Of a stretch of DNA of 64,000 nt, positions 25,289 through 38,078 are shown piece by piece (the stretch's first letter is position 1; each line of letters opens with the position of its first letter). A model generated the notes under the pieces. It did no database searches. It was given only the letters and a program-made list of their open reading frames with translations, and was not told the DNA's origin. The position numbers were made by a program, and so were the translations under genes. The stretch is from Chiua virens (lineage: Eukaryota; Basidiomycota; Agaricomycetes; Boletales; Boletaceae), in the NCBI GenBank assembly GCA_019787685.1, contig JAHNUO010000003.1:496001-560000 (forward strand), given 5' to 3'.

Positions 25289-26920
25289 ATGAAGGACACT
25301 TCCCGTCCGAATCCAAGGTCCCCCTCCCGCCCTGCTCCCTACAGGAAACGCAAGGCCTCTAACTACGTCATTCCTACTCGCGGGACGCGTCGGGCTCAGG
25401 ACGTATCCCAGCACCGGAGCCAGAGGCCAGTTTCTCCCCGTGCTCAAGAACGAGCACAAAACTCACGTCGTGACGAGGTACCGACCCTCGCTGCGCGGAC
25501 CCCTCCGCGGACGACGAACGCAGTTCTCTCTCCAAGACAGGAGGGGACCCGTGTTACCCCTCATGCTCGGAAGTATACAGGCACAAACGGGTCCGAGTCG
25601 GCGCGCGAGCGGCCTGAACCAGCGCATACAGTCTCTTTTAGCGTACAGGCAGATATACCGGGCCCGTCCCTGCGGCTTCCTCTCACCTCTGCGCCGCCTA
25701 TTATCACTACTTTCGCCGCCAGTGATCGAAAGAAGACAGAGTCCCCGCCTCCTGGCTCGGTGACCGCGTTCTTGCGCAGTATTCAACTTCCAGATAAGCC
25801 TGAGCCTGCCAGCGCACCAGTCACTTGAAACGGAAATTTCTCTTGCCCCCCCTTCTCCCCGCCCGCCGCCAGCTACTACAGACAACACTAACAATAGCGC
25901 ATATACGAATGGAAATGGTTACCAAGTCAGCCTTGCATATAAAGGACATTCTTTTACTTATGAACTCTCCGCACTCCCTGATGATCCAAAGGCCACGATC
26001 GCGTTGCTCACTCTCACTAAAAGTGATCCAGGGCCGTATATCCTTGTCGCCGCACACTATCGGCGTACGGGCCGCTCCAGGGCCGCATGTGCCGTGATAA
26101 GATCCCTGCTTGATAACTTGGCCAATCCAGCCAATATCGAGAAAGGGAAAGAAGACGGTACGCCTTATGCATGTAATGCGAATCCTCTTAGTTTGAGAAT
26201 ACCTTCATAGCAACACCCATTCCCGCCTCGGACACTTCTACAGTGGCTTTGCCTTGTGCAGGCACACCTTGTCCCAAGCTACCCAACTCCACAATACCTG
26301 TGTTAAATCGTGCGGATACGCGGCCGGCGATGTTGCTTCTGGCAGCGTGCGAGTTGGATATCAGCCGGGAGCATCCTGACGGTCCGGAGAGCGCAAGCCA
26401 TGCATCTACTGCGCACGACCTATTTCGTGCCGTCTATGGGACCGTGAACGATGCCATCATTGCTGGAGCGGTACTTCCGCCACCCAAGAATGCGCTCGGA
26501 CTTGATTTTTCCAGTAATGGAAATTGCTCATCATCTTCGTTATCTGATTCAAACGGTCCCTCGCCGATCATTACATTACCACCCGGTCAAGAGTCGCTGG
26601 CGCGCGTCAAGAATTTGGAAAACGAGTTGGACGCTGCGTATGTAACACACAAGAAACTGCGAGAGAAGCTCTATGTGTCCGATAATCGTTTGTTGCGTGC
26701 CGAGGACAAGGTGCATGATTTGGAGTCTCATTCTCGGGAGGTGCGTATGCGGTTGGACGCATCGCGGGATGAAAATTGGGAGTTGCGTCAGCGACTGGCC
26801 GATTCTGAAAGGAGGGCGAGAGAACTGGCCCGCTGTGCACCGCCTTCTGAGACTCGGGTCTGGGGTAAACTCAAGGATTTGTTATTTGACAATTTGAGCG
26901 GCGGCGTGCGTGGCGAGTGA
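25289..26920 (+). CDS. Conserved basidiomycete protein with disordered N-terminus and C-terminal coiled coil
   Basis: The ATG at 25289 sits in a good context (CACCATGAA) and opens a basic S/P/R-rich region of about 180 residues (MKDTSRPNPRSPSRPAPYRK). After a splice near 25780-25830 comes a folded-looking helical part: GYQVSLAYKGHSFTYELSAL, DDPKATIALLTLTKS, YILVAAHYRRTGRSRAAC. An intron near 26156-26210 leads to RPAMLLLAACELDIS and a long coiled coil (LARVKNLENELDAAYVTHKK ... RLADSERRARELARC, about 26590-26830). The AAHYRRTGxxxAA.AV and P(A)xLLLxxCE lines recur in a family of uncharacterised mushroom proteins I recall, where they look like TPR-type helices. The function is unknown; coiled coil and helices suggest a scaffold. 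About 480 aa. Confidence 0.65.
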
Positions 26921-27336
26921 GTGGCCTTGTCTTCTCCCTCCCTCTCTGGATTGGCATCCGAGTCTTCTTTTTTCCTTTCTCCACATATCGCATTCCCAGC
27001 ATTTGCATGATCCCATGTACTAGTACCACAAATTCTCGGCATGGACCAACACCGCGCATACCTTATAGAGGTCGTTTATACGATACACAGCAATTTCTAC
27101 ATTATCCTCGCAGATGTAGCACATTGAAGTTGTAGTTTTTCAGCAGCCAGACAGGGTGTCATTGACTGGAACTAATTTCCTGGCAACCTTGAGAGGATTT
27201 GTTCCAATTAGCTTCGGTATAGTGGCGGTACAATTCGGAGTCGAGGTGAGCGTTACGCTTGTAAGATGTACAATTGCATCTACCCGAACATACTCGAGGA
27301 GGTGAATAAAAGATCCATGGTGAGTGGGGTTCCTAC

Positions 27337-28169
27337 TCATGAATTGAACTGACAACGAGATCAGATTCTTTACTCAAGATCACAGCCAAGGCCTACTTAC
27401 TGCGGTCAAGTAAGATTCTGCAACCGTACGTGCCCGAGCATTGAGACTGAGTTTCATCTCGCTAATTTCTCTATCCACTTCTTCCATAAACCTGGGGTTT
27501 GGGGTAGAGATTACTTCCAGGGTTTTCGACAGATCGGGAAAGGATGCCTACTGGATGATGAAATCGACAACCTTGTGTTTGAGCATCGTTTCCGAATGAA
27601 CGTTGGTGATCAAGAAGGAAATATCATAACCCTTGAGAGACAATCAGCTGCTTCGATCTCGTCATGTCGATCTAAACTTTACTGGGACGGGTTTCCTGCG
27701 CAGCACGATGAAGCTCTCCGCGCGCTGCATCATGAAGCGCGTGAATTTGTGACATAGGATGCGTTCGATTTCGTCTGCTTGTTTGATCTTGATGCTCATC
27801 CGGATCGAGTTGACGGAGGGCTCGATCAGCACGCGCTCATTCTCATTGCGTGATATCGTGAGGGGGTTGAGGAGGACTTCTTTTGATCCACTGGTGTGTG
27901 CTCTGAATATTAACGAGGAAATCGTAAGTATGTAACGTACCGAGCTTCGACCTCTGGTTTGTTGTGTCGCTCGACGACCTGGTGCATGTACATGAGATCA
28001 GCGTGATATGTTTGAAGATACAGAACATACCTGCGATGAAAAGTTTTCGAGGGTGAGTGCTGCGGTGAGCGACGATCTGACTGCTGCGAGATATGGTCTG
28101 AGTACGTTTGACTGTATGAACGCGTCAGTTGATCTCGTCAACGGACATGGGGACGTCGACACTGACCAT
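27337..28169 (-). CDS. ARC19: Actin-related protein 2/3 complex subunit 4 (ARPC4/Arc19)
   Basis: The 20-kDa core subunit of the Arp2/3 complex, which nucleates branched actin at endocytic patches. The spliced protein reads [104 protein letters not shown], and [20 protein letters not shown], ending ESYLTAFNS, very close to yeast and human subunits and of normal length (about 168 aa). The first coding exon appears to be the ATG alone (28167-28169) followed by GTCAGT; the next exon starts with Ser. The last exon is only four codons (ending 27337) after a 52-nt intron. It diverges from the FKBP gene with only 117 bp between starts. Confidence 0.92.
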
Positions 28170-28286
28170 CTCGACGACGAGGAGTAACCCGTACCTTGAG
28201 CGGAGTTTCAAATTCCCATTACATCAAGTACTTGAGTTTGATTTTTTCTTCTAGTTTGACACTACACTTGCTCTTCAAAAAACGTC

Positions 28287-29833
28287 ATGGTCGTCGCTAT
28301 TGCACCCTGGTACGTGTCTTATACATGTTTTCGAACACACACTGACTACTCTGTAGGAGTATCGTGTTGACGCCTGGCGAACCCAAGGTCATCATCCCTC
28401 AGGGCGACCTTCAAATAAAAAACGCGGCTTTGCCCGACGAGCTGAAAGATGCCAGTGCCAGGACGTCCGTCAAGCTCACCTACCAGAGTCTCTCCTCGCT
28501 TGACGGCGACGGGGATGATGAGGAGGATGAGGACGACGAGCCACCAACAGGTCCCGCTGTGACCACTGTTCTCTGCTCGCTCACCCCCGGCAAAGTACGC
28601 GTTCTTTTCTCATTTTACACAGTGACGACGCGTCTGATGTGTCCCCTAGATCGAGCAGTCGAGTTGTGAGATTATTCTCGAGCAAGATATGGAGTATATC
28701 CTCGAGGCTGCTGGCAAAAAGTGAGCGCATAACGCGTCGCGTGCAGACGCACGGCTGATCACGCTTCTCATTTTTGTCAGCACGATCCATTTGTATGGCA
28801 ACTACATTGGTATGATAGAGTGTGGCTTTATTTCGTGTTGTCTCAACGCGTGCCATTACACCAGATCAAAATCCCGTCGATCAACCGCCGTTCGGATCGG
28901 ACGTGGATTCGGAGGATGAAGAAGAAGGCGAGGATGCCTTCAACCTAGGTGAAGTTAGCTCGGACGTCGAAATCGAGGTCGGCGCTGACGAAGTTGCCCT
29001 TGACGAGGAAGGCGATGCCGCCGAGTGAGTTCAGGCAATATTCGTGTATATTGATGTTTCTGATTGTCTCTCTTCAGTCGCTTTGAAGAAGTACATGAAG
29101 AGGAGGAGGCACCCAAAGTCCTCAAGCGTCCTCATGACGACTCTATGGAGATTGATGGACACGAGCAGAAGTTATCGAAATCACAGAAGAAAAAATCGGC
29201 TAAAAAACTCAAGGGTGAGGATGGTCAAGCTGTCCCCGCTCCCGAGCCGGAGAAGAAGGAGAAGGGGAAAAAAGACAAGGCAGAGCAGAAGAAAGAGAAG
29301 ACCGAGAAGAAGGGCGGCGAAGTGAAGGAAAGGGGAGACAAGAAGGTCCAACGTACCCTCGAAGGAGGTGTCAAGGTTCGGGATAGCCAGATCGGCACAG
29401 GTAAGATGGCGAAGAAGGGCGACAAGCTTGTGCTACGTTATATCGGCAAGCTTCTCGATGGCAACATTTTTGACCAAAATACCAAGGGAAAGCCTGTATG
29501 TCGCAGTTATTGTGATTTTTCTGAGTTACTTATGGCTGTCTGTAGTTCGTTTTCAAGCTCGGACAGGGTGATGTTATCAAAGGTAGGACAAAATACTTTG
29601 CAAGGGTTGTGTGTTGACCGTGGATTAGGATGGGACCTTGGAGTCGCCGGGATGCAGGTCGGAGGTGAACGCGAAATTGTGGTTCCGCCATCAATGGGTT
29701 ACGGCAACAAGAAACAGGAAGGCATTCCCTCCAACTCCACATTAAAGTTCGGTGCGTTGCAGCCGATTGTCGGCCAAATTAAAAATTGATAGACAATATC
29801 TCATCAGAGGTGAAGCTCTTGGAAATCAAGTAA
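28287..29833 (+). CDS. Nucleolar FKBP-type peptidyl-prolyl isomerase (Fpr3/Fpr4-like)
   Basis: Peptidyl-prolyl cis-trans isomerase of the nucleolar FKBP46/Fpr3/Fpr4 type, a histone chaperone and prolyl isomerase. Residues 1-110 form a nucleoplasmin-like fold (MVVAIAPWSIVLTPGEP, VKLTYQSLSSLDGDGDDEED, EYILEAAGKNTIHLYGNYI). Acidic tracts follow (VDSEDEEEGED, GEVSSDVEIEVGADEV), then a K/E-rich basic region, and the C-terminal FKBP domain (VKVRDSQIGTGKMAKKGDK, YIGKLLDGNIFDQNTKGK, GWDLGVAGMQVGGEREIVVP, GYGNK, IPSNSTLKFD). The last intron, 43 nt, starts inside KFG/D and lets the protein end NISSEVKLLEIK at 29833, the normal FKBP end; without it the frame would stop early at about 29789. Six or more introns. 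Confidence 0.92.
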
Positions 29834-32800
29834 AACGCATGGGGTTAAGCCTCATCCTCGGTCCCCGGGTAAGGTGGAGGGAAGCTTGGGGTCACATGTG
29901 TGGTAGTCGTAGCGGTTGTGTGGGCATCCATATTGTGTCCATATATCAAATTTGACATTGCGCTATTTCGTTGTGTGCTCAGAACCCTGATCATCCTGGA
30001 GTGTGCTTGCCGTGCGGTCGCACTGCATCCTGGAGGACCCTGAACTACAACCATTCCGCGTGCCACGACGACTGAACACCACTTGAGGACAGTGGGGGAA
30101 GCTCGCACTGAAGCTCGCACGTCAGGGACGACGACTATATACGTTAGCACACATGGGGAGACGAAAGTAACCGATTTAACACGGGAAAAGAAAGGAACTC
30201 CTTTACCGTGTAAGTAAGGCCCGTAGCGGTCGGACTATACTGTGACAGTGGTAAGGGGTTGCAAGCCATGACACGGGTGAGGTGGCGGCCAGATAAATCT
30301 GACCATGTCAAGCACAACGTGTGTTTCTTCTTTCTTCTCTCTCTCTCTCTTCCATGTCGATAACAGCAACGAGGCGAACGTGCTTTGCGGCGTAACGGAC
30401 AACGATAGCGGATCGGACATGTCAATGGGGTGGAGCGTCGGAGAAAGGAAACTGTAATTCACTCAACACGCTCGAAACGTTGTCCATAATGTTATAACAC
30501 AGCTGCTATCGGACAGGGTTTAGACAGGTTTAATACGTCCCCCCGCACACGTAAAAGTATGAGCGGACCTTCGGTGTCTTATGACCCTTGAGACGATAAA
30601 ATAAAATAAAATAAAACATCAAAAAAGAGGGAGATGAAGCATCGCATCGGAGCCAGCCAACTTCGTTCACGACTATTTCCTCCGAGCACGTGTCAGGGAA
30701 ATTGACGCCGTCTACGGCCTCCCGCCTGCGGTGAGGGGAAGGTAGCTGCACGACAATACGTGGACAGTACGAGTGCGGCAACGGTCCGACTGTGGTTGAC
30801 ATTGGAGCCGCGATGCGGGTTTGAACGCTATTGGATTGCTGCGTTTATTGTTCATTTTGATCAGGATGAATCGGGATCATCGATTGATCGTTGCTGGTTG
30901 GACCAAAGGTGAAAACGTCACCTGCGCACGGTAAATCTCCCGAAAAATGCGTTGGCTGTGTTTGCTCGTTTGGGCTCGCGTAGCCAATTGGGGGAGGGGG
31001 CAGGTCAGTGGGTCGAGTGTGCTAAATGTGTTCCCATGAAGTGCAGACCTGACAGTGATATGAACAAGCGTGGGCCCAACACGGGGTTCAATATCCAATT
31101 CTGTCGGAAATATAACCGGTTGGCCATGTGGCTTTCCCCTGTTATAGCCCAGGACATTGCGGCCCAAACTTGGAAGGTATAATGGTAAGAGAGAAGAAGA
31201 AAAAACCCTATTGCGTTGAGTTGAACAATGGATGTAGCAGTCAGCAGCGCAGAACGAGTACGCAGCCGATGATAATGGTTGTTGGGTCCGTGATAGCGGC
31301 GAAACGGGACATCAAGTTGATGGTAGCGATATCGGAAAGTAGACGACAGTATTAAGCGAGGTGGCAGCTCGCAAGTAGAAGTCGAACAGGCAACAATGGG
31401 TTGGAACCATATGGTGCTAGTTGTGGTGGAAATTGGCTCGTCAATATAGCGAAACAGGAAGCTTTTCAGCTTGGGAAACAGAGGTTGCCCGCAAGTGATG
31501 CGAGAAGCGTGGTTGTACGAATGAACACAAACTGAGGATCATTGGGTGCGTTTCTGGAGCCGAACAAGCTTCCCCTAGTCGTGGTCGATAGGGCGCTCGG
31601 ACACATGTCAAAAAACACAATCTTGTAAACATTACAACGCAATGCTCGTACCACACGGTTGTCGCATAGCTCAAGCGCCCGTTACAGCTCCACCACGATA
31701 GAAAATACTGGTAAAAAGCAAATCACTTCGATCGTTTCATTGTGTCTATACATCATGGGAGAAAGAGGCAGCTTAAAAGTGTGGTTGTCAAAGCTCGGCA
31801 AAATCACGTACCTCTTTGCGTCAGAGTACTATCATATAGATCATCTGAGTCATTGATGAAAGGAAGTGATCCACGAGGTCGTATTCCACTGCAATACTGA
31901 GATATTTTGTGGATCAGATGACCGAACATGAGCAGGGACACGGAGACTCGCCTAAGTGATCGAGGAGACTAGCGATGAAACAACAAAAAAAAGTCCCTGA
32001 TCGGAACAGAGGTCATACCTTGACCACTTGTCGGAAGTGACTGTCTCATCTCATCAAAAACAGGATAAAAATCAGGCTTCAAATGGGGACAGATGGGTGC
32101 GATAAGGGAGAGAAATTGTGGTGGAAAGGGTGGCGCCTTTCGGAGAAAAGAGTGAATGCAACCACCGACATATGAAAGTCCGAAATCATCTGAAAACTCA
32201 GATAGAGGGGAAATTGCCCTTCTACGGCGCGTTGAAGGGTAAAGGGAATGTGATCCGAGGCGACAAATGAGCTCCATCTTTCAGAACAATGGGTGCCTGT
32301 TGCTGCTTTTGCAACAAATTTTTTCCATGACCCACCTATCTGGGTTGACGGTCTAGGGCCATATGTCACTGATCTGAAAAAGAGGGTAAATTTCCGGAAA
32401 TCAATAGACGGTCCAGGTGGTACTCTCGATATGGTCAACATGAAATAACGCATTTGCCGAAAGTCTCACCAGCACAATAGGTATGCCATCGCGATCGCGA
32501 TTGGAAGGCGATAAACAACCGCTAACATGTTCTAAGACATCCTCATGGCGCAACAGTGTGAGGCCCAGAGACCTGGCGAACGGACACGAGTCCACTGGCC
32601 GCACGACTATAAAATTCCACCGGACGGTCAGCCTTACCCACTAAAACCCTCCCGACCATCCACTTCTCTGACTCCACCAATACGCCTCTACGGTCTTGTC
32701 GTTGTCGTCGCTCCATGCAACTAAGCCATGGATCACCCTACCTGGTGTGTACCTTCGTCGTTACCTACGCAGCTGGGTTACGGGGATTCATGGTGGCCAC

Positions 32801-35800
32801 CGCACACATGGGCTGGTATATGCCACGAAGGACGTTGCGTTCGCTGGGATGTGCATTTGCTGCCGCATGGTCGGGGGCGCTTCCTTCCCATTTGTACTGC
32901 AGATTGAGGCCACTATTTCCTGGCTGATGTCCCAGTACATACCATGGGAATGGAAGATGCCTCGGACCATGCTACGTGAGTGTCAGCATCGCCGGGACCA
33001 GCGTTCTTGGACGAACGTACGCTCCACGTACGTATACCTTTCCCTTATGGGAAGACCCTCACCTGAACATCTTTGTCTTAAGTGAGACGGGGACGCAAGT
33101 CCAAAGGACTACCCGAAGGACATCGCCTATCATGATCCATCTAAGAAATCCGCTAATTTCCTTAGGCCACATCAGCATGGACAGACATGTCACTGAAGAA
33201 CGAGAAATAGTTCTACCATGACACTACCCACTATTCACCTATGTATCTTGCATGTCGCAGCGGAGGTGACTCGCAACGAAGTCCTGTTGCGATGAAAACG
33301 GTAAATTTGCGCTTCCCAGCAATTCAATTATTTGATCCTTAATTAGGTTCGTCCGTTCGGCAAAACTTAATGTTGTCATAAGGTTTCGACATGTCTCTCG
33401 TTCGTCTTGGACGCTTGGTCTTGTCTACCTTAGCTGAACCTTCGTTAGAGCAGAAGGTGATGTCGATCAGGTAGATCTGAGCGGTGATGGGGTGCGGGGA
33501 TTGGTTGCACGGCCTGGCGGCTCTAAACAATCTAGGTCGGAGATAGGAATGGTCATTTTCAGCTGCTGACAATTGAACTCATTCCATCTCTTTTCCGACC
33601 TGTTTTCAAGTTAGACAACAGAACTGGAACAATCCTAAGTCGCACAGACGCGCACTGAATACAATGAGCAAGGACGACTGTGGATAGAGTCTTTCTATTC
33701 GAGTTTCGCTCTGACATTTTGTTTAGGCTTGAGTCGTCCTTCGTCTTCTCGGGCGATCAAACTTGAATGTGATCATTCCCATCGATCTCAAGTCTTTTCC
33801 GCCATCTTAGATTACATGTTAATCTGAATAATCCATGTATCTATTCTCGCTATCGAATTCCATCGTCCTCGCGAAAAACCGTCACACATTTTACTGAGTC
33901 GGAGCTTTCCGTCTCTCGACCTCAGACTGTCTAGTCCATTCACTTGTCGCGCAGCATCAGACTTCAGCTTTTTGCGCCCTCCGGAACTCCGCATCCAAGG
34001 TCCAGAACGTCTGCGGAGTGTGTTGAAAGATATTCAAATGTGAAAATTTAGTAACCACTGTAAAGCCTTGCTGGGACTCGGGGAAACACCTCAACCCTTG
34101 CCAATGGGTTGGGGCTGCCATGTTCCAGACGCTTCGGACCTTCACCCGACTCCGAACCAGTGGCAAACAGTGAGCTATGGAAGGTTCGTTTTCTTAATCG
34201 CTAGAACGGAAATACGTCCTGTGGATACCTGTGCCAGTGGGCTTTCGCAAACCATTTCTTGCTCATATATCTTGCTTCTTTGACCCGCCAGCCATCCTAA
34301 GTCGTCTCTCGATTTGGAAGAGGCCCGCCTAGTCAACTCCGCGAGCGCTATCCGCTTAATGAGACAAAGGTCACAAGTCCGCCTTCGCGGAAGCGGAGTC
34401 AAACTGGTCTTGAGAGTCACCATCGTGGGCTTGTTTCACTGGCATGGCTAGACAGCGGCGTTGGACCGGCCTAGAATCTCAGTTTTGCCAGCAAATATGG
34501 ACTCTTCTCCGGGTAAAAGTATACTGCCTCACTGGCAGCTCTAAATTAGGGCGTGCAGTTGGTATTGCGATGATCAACCTCAGGTTCACGATGGTGGATC
34601 TCTGATCCACTCAAAGAATCCAGGAGTGTGACGGGAAGCTGTTTTGGTAGTTACTGTAAAAATTTAACATGTATTCACATGTTCATGGAAGGTACGGCTG
34701 AGTCGCTACCCTCTACGAAAAACGAGACGCCACGATACAAATAGCAAGCCAACTTGAAGTGCCATGCTTGACAGATGGGACCAGAACAGGGCGTGGTACC
34801 CACGAACCCACTGTAGCGAACCTTTAACCACATCTGTAGTCATATGAACCTTGAGCTTGGCGTAACCCACCGGAAGGAACAATGAATGATGATCTGCGTA
34901 GCCTTTTCCAGTGGGACATGTGAGATCGGCGGCCTAGCATTTTGTACGTCGGCGGAGCATCTATAGCTATTTCCTGTCAACTATTCGAAAGAGAGGACGA
35001 GCAAACTTAACGGTACATTCAGCCTGTATGATCGTTTTAACAGCAACGCGACGGAATATTGCCAGCCAACAGACTGCCCACAAGACGGGATCATCGACCC
35101 GCAAAATGTATATGGAACTCTTGGGCGGAAGGATCATATTTTGACCGGAATGGGCCGTTAGTCTGCATCCAGAAAATTTGCTTTCTGATCTTGATCACGG
35201 TGTAACAGGCCTGGATAGGGGAGACTAAGCCTGCGCGGCTTCTATTTGATATTTGAAACTGAGGGTACCACTCTGGCCGTGATAACGCAGACTTTCAGGA
35301 GTCTGGACTGTGACAGAGTAGGTAAAGGTGATGCTCCGTACCAATGGAATCCAGGTCCGTTCTTGGGAGCGTGTACCACCATGGTCGGCGTGCTCAAGAT
35401 GTCCGGGGGTTTGGTAAAGATCCTGTCCAGGCAGCTTTCGTGCGGCGTGTCTCCTTGTCAAAGAAGAATCTGCCAGTGAATCGGAGAATCCGTCGCTGGG
35501 TTTCACACCCGTTCACTCGTTTCTATGAAAACAAAAACAAATATCAGCCTCCAATTTGTCCAGCTCCGAGGACCGGAAAACAGCCAGAAGGTGCTTGAAA
35601 CTCATTGAAGGCATAGTCTACGATCTTCCGCGAATGAAGTGTGCGAGTGGTAAGCAAGGCAGAAAAGTTCGACATCCCCGTGACCCCAGCGAGGTGAAGA
35701 CCCGGAGTAACGCGCCAGGCCACATCCCTCCAGTCTCCATAAACCGCCTCTACGAAACCGTATCAGGCGTGATCCTTATGACCTCTTTTGTCGAGTCCGT

Positions 35801-38078
35801 GTCAAGGCAATGCTTTCCACGCATTGCGCCGGAGATTTCTCCACTGAAATGGAATTTCCAACAGGTCTCTCCTAGCCGTTACGATTCTCGTACCTGAAAA
35901 ACACTGAAGGACAAACCTCCCGTTATGGCGAGACTCGCGGGATGATTCATTCATCACCTTCGCAAATGGAAATCGACTTTGAACACTCCTGGGGCTGATG
36001 CGTCCTGTCCCACGGGACCCAAAGGGCGTGATAGCTCACCGATGAGGACCTGATATAGTTTGTGCTTACAGAGATCCAAGGGTGCTGGAAATCGCGTAAG
36101 CATCTGTATTAAACCATCAGAGTGAGCTCTCGCTTTGTGACGAGCTAGCCATTCAGAGCGAAAACTGCTACACAATGGTCAGACCCCTTCTTTCTCATTT
36201 GTACTGTTTGGTGATACCTTTGTCTTCAGAGGAATGATCTGCAGTACATATCATGGGAATGGAAGGGGGTTTGGACCACAGTGTAACTGTGTTCCTCCGT
36301 TCATGTCTAGAGGCCAAATATCCAGGTCATATTATAACTTCACAATCCTGATCGATTGGGTAAGTGATACACATTCTAAATGTAGAAGGGAAGTACCTGA
36401 ATACCCAGTGAAAGACAGTGCGTATAACTTCTGCAAGCTGCTGACATGCACACTGTCAGGTGGAGATCATGACTGAAGGGGTAGGGGTCACAAAGTACCT
36501 TGCTTCGAGCAATGCCGCGAGCTGATAACTTCCTGTCGACAGATCTATTCTTCCTTTTGGTGTCTCTCGAGCATTTAGAACTCCTGAATTCCGCTGAAGG
36601 TTTGCAGCCGATCGACTGGATCAGGATCGGACCAATTCATCGCGGTATCTAGTTATTACGTGGTTCTGAACCACGGAGCATTGCTGCGCATCGCGGTTGG
36701 GTCAACCGGTGGATTCTATATGCGTAGGGAGAGTTAGAAGGCGTTGCTATGGTCCGGCACAACGGGAAGTGAATTTCCGTCTTAGGTCCAGGCGATCCAG
36801 GCGGCTGCCAGTGGACCACTCGAAGCCAAACCTGACCCGTCCGTTTGTCCATTGCCGTTTGGAGGCAATTAGGCTAGCTAACTTTCTTCTTCTTGCTATC
36901 CATGCCGAACCGCTTTGGTCAAGTGGAATAAGTTTCCGTTATTCAAGGACTTTGGTGCGTAAAGATTCGGAAATGCAAACATGCGAAGAAATCTCGGAAA
37001 CCGATGAAGATGGCCCCTTGAAGATTGTCAACTTGTTCGAAGTAAACGACGACGCCTGCCCCAGGAGAAATTCCAGGATCCAGGATATAGGTTGTTGAGG
37101 AGGAAAAGGAATGTGGCGCATCCGAGTTATGTAGGTAAGGGGATGTTTTTACCCGGGAAACTCGCCAAAAATCTCTTCACCATGATCCAGGTGGACCTCA
37201 CGTGGGTTACTTCTTCCGTCTCACCTTCCATCCCGCCCGTTGGCCAAGCCTTCAAGTTCAGGTTCTGACGTGTCGTTCCATGCGAATTTAACGTGTAAGT
37301 GGTAATACAGGTCAACACACCTCCGACTCGGAGCGAGCGCGAGTCTGCGCGACACGTTGGCAAAATGAATATAAAAAATCAAAAATGAAGCATCACTTTG
37401 CCATGCACTGGTTAGTCTAAATTCCCCTCATTCAGACCTCAGACGCAACGAATCTCTCTCTCCGGGACCGAGGCAAGGTCCAACGGGAGAAACGTTCAAA
37501 CTTCAAAGTTACTCGACCCCAAAACTCCGCGAGGCGAAATTTCGCGGAGTAGTGGAGGCGCCGAGTCCTCTAGGTTAGGGGCAATGGGTTTTAGAGGGAG
37601 TCGCGCCATCGAATACAATAGTTGCCAAGTTACTTTGATATTTAAGATCGGTAGCCGAAAAATGCAAATTGGGAGCATGAAGCCAGTGGGTTCATAATTG
37701 TCGTGTTCAGTCACGAATTGTCTAATCACGCCCGTGGTAATGGCTGTCACGGGCTGGAATAACACTAGGAACCGTCCGTATTTCGATTATGGCCATAGAG
37801 TGATCTCGATAACAGTATCAATGGACACTCCAAAGACAGATTCTTAATTCAGTGGAATATGTACAGTATAAGAGAAACAAGTCATTTTAAGAGGCGACCA
37901 ACTATATGTTCGGCGAGGGTAGTAGTAGTTGCTAGCCTCATCGCAGCATGAGATTTTCCAACGTCGACGTAGTCCCGTGAAATTTCAACTACATGAGATG
38001 TACCTGCTTCCCATCTACAGCAGAAAGCTTACATTCGTTGATATTGAGAACAGGTATTGCATGGTGGTGAGGACCTCC
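29834..38078. other. 8-kb gene desert with short decayed repeats
   Basis: I find no complete gene in more than 8 kb. Candidate frames (29845-30150 -, 30877-31167 -, 32079-32453 -, 32696-33085 +, 36697-37098 +) lack motifs and splice partners. The frame at 32079-32453 reads HCSERWSSFVASDHIPFTL, faintly like mushroom F-box proteins, but is isolated. A TAAAA microsatellite lies at 30597-30620 and a CT-rich run near 30333-30350. About 90 bp at 32885-32975 recurs in diverged form at 36187-36275. The region may be decayed mobile DNA or hold non-coding RNAs that I cannot see. Confidence 0.4.
30595..30620 (+). repeat. (TAAAA)n microsatellite
   Basis: Five units of AAAATA / TAAAA in a row inside non-coding DNA. 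Confidence 0.8.

Noticed and set aside
30325..30355. Possible CRISPR-like or satellite repeat at the CT-rich run
   Set aside because: A simple TCTTTCTTCTCTCTCTCT run with no spacer-repeat structure; CRISPR arrays are not expected in a fungal nucleus.
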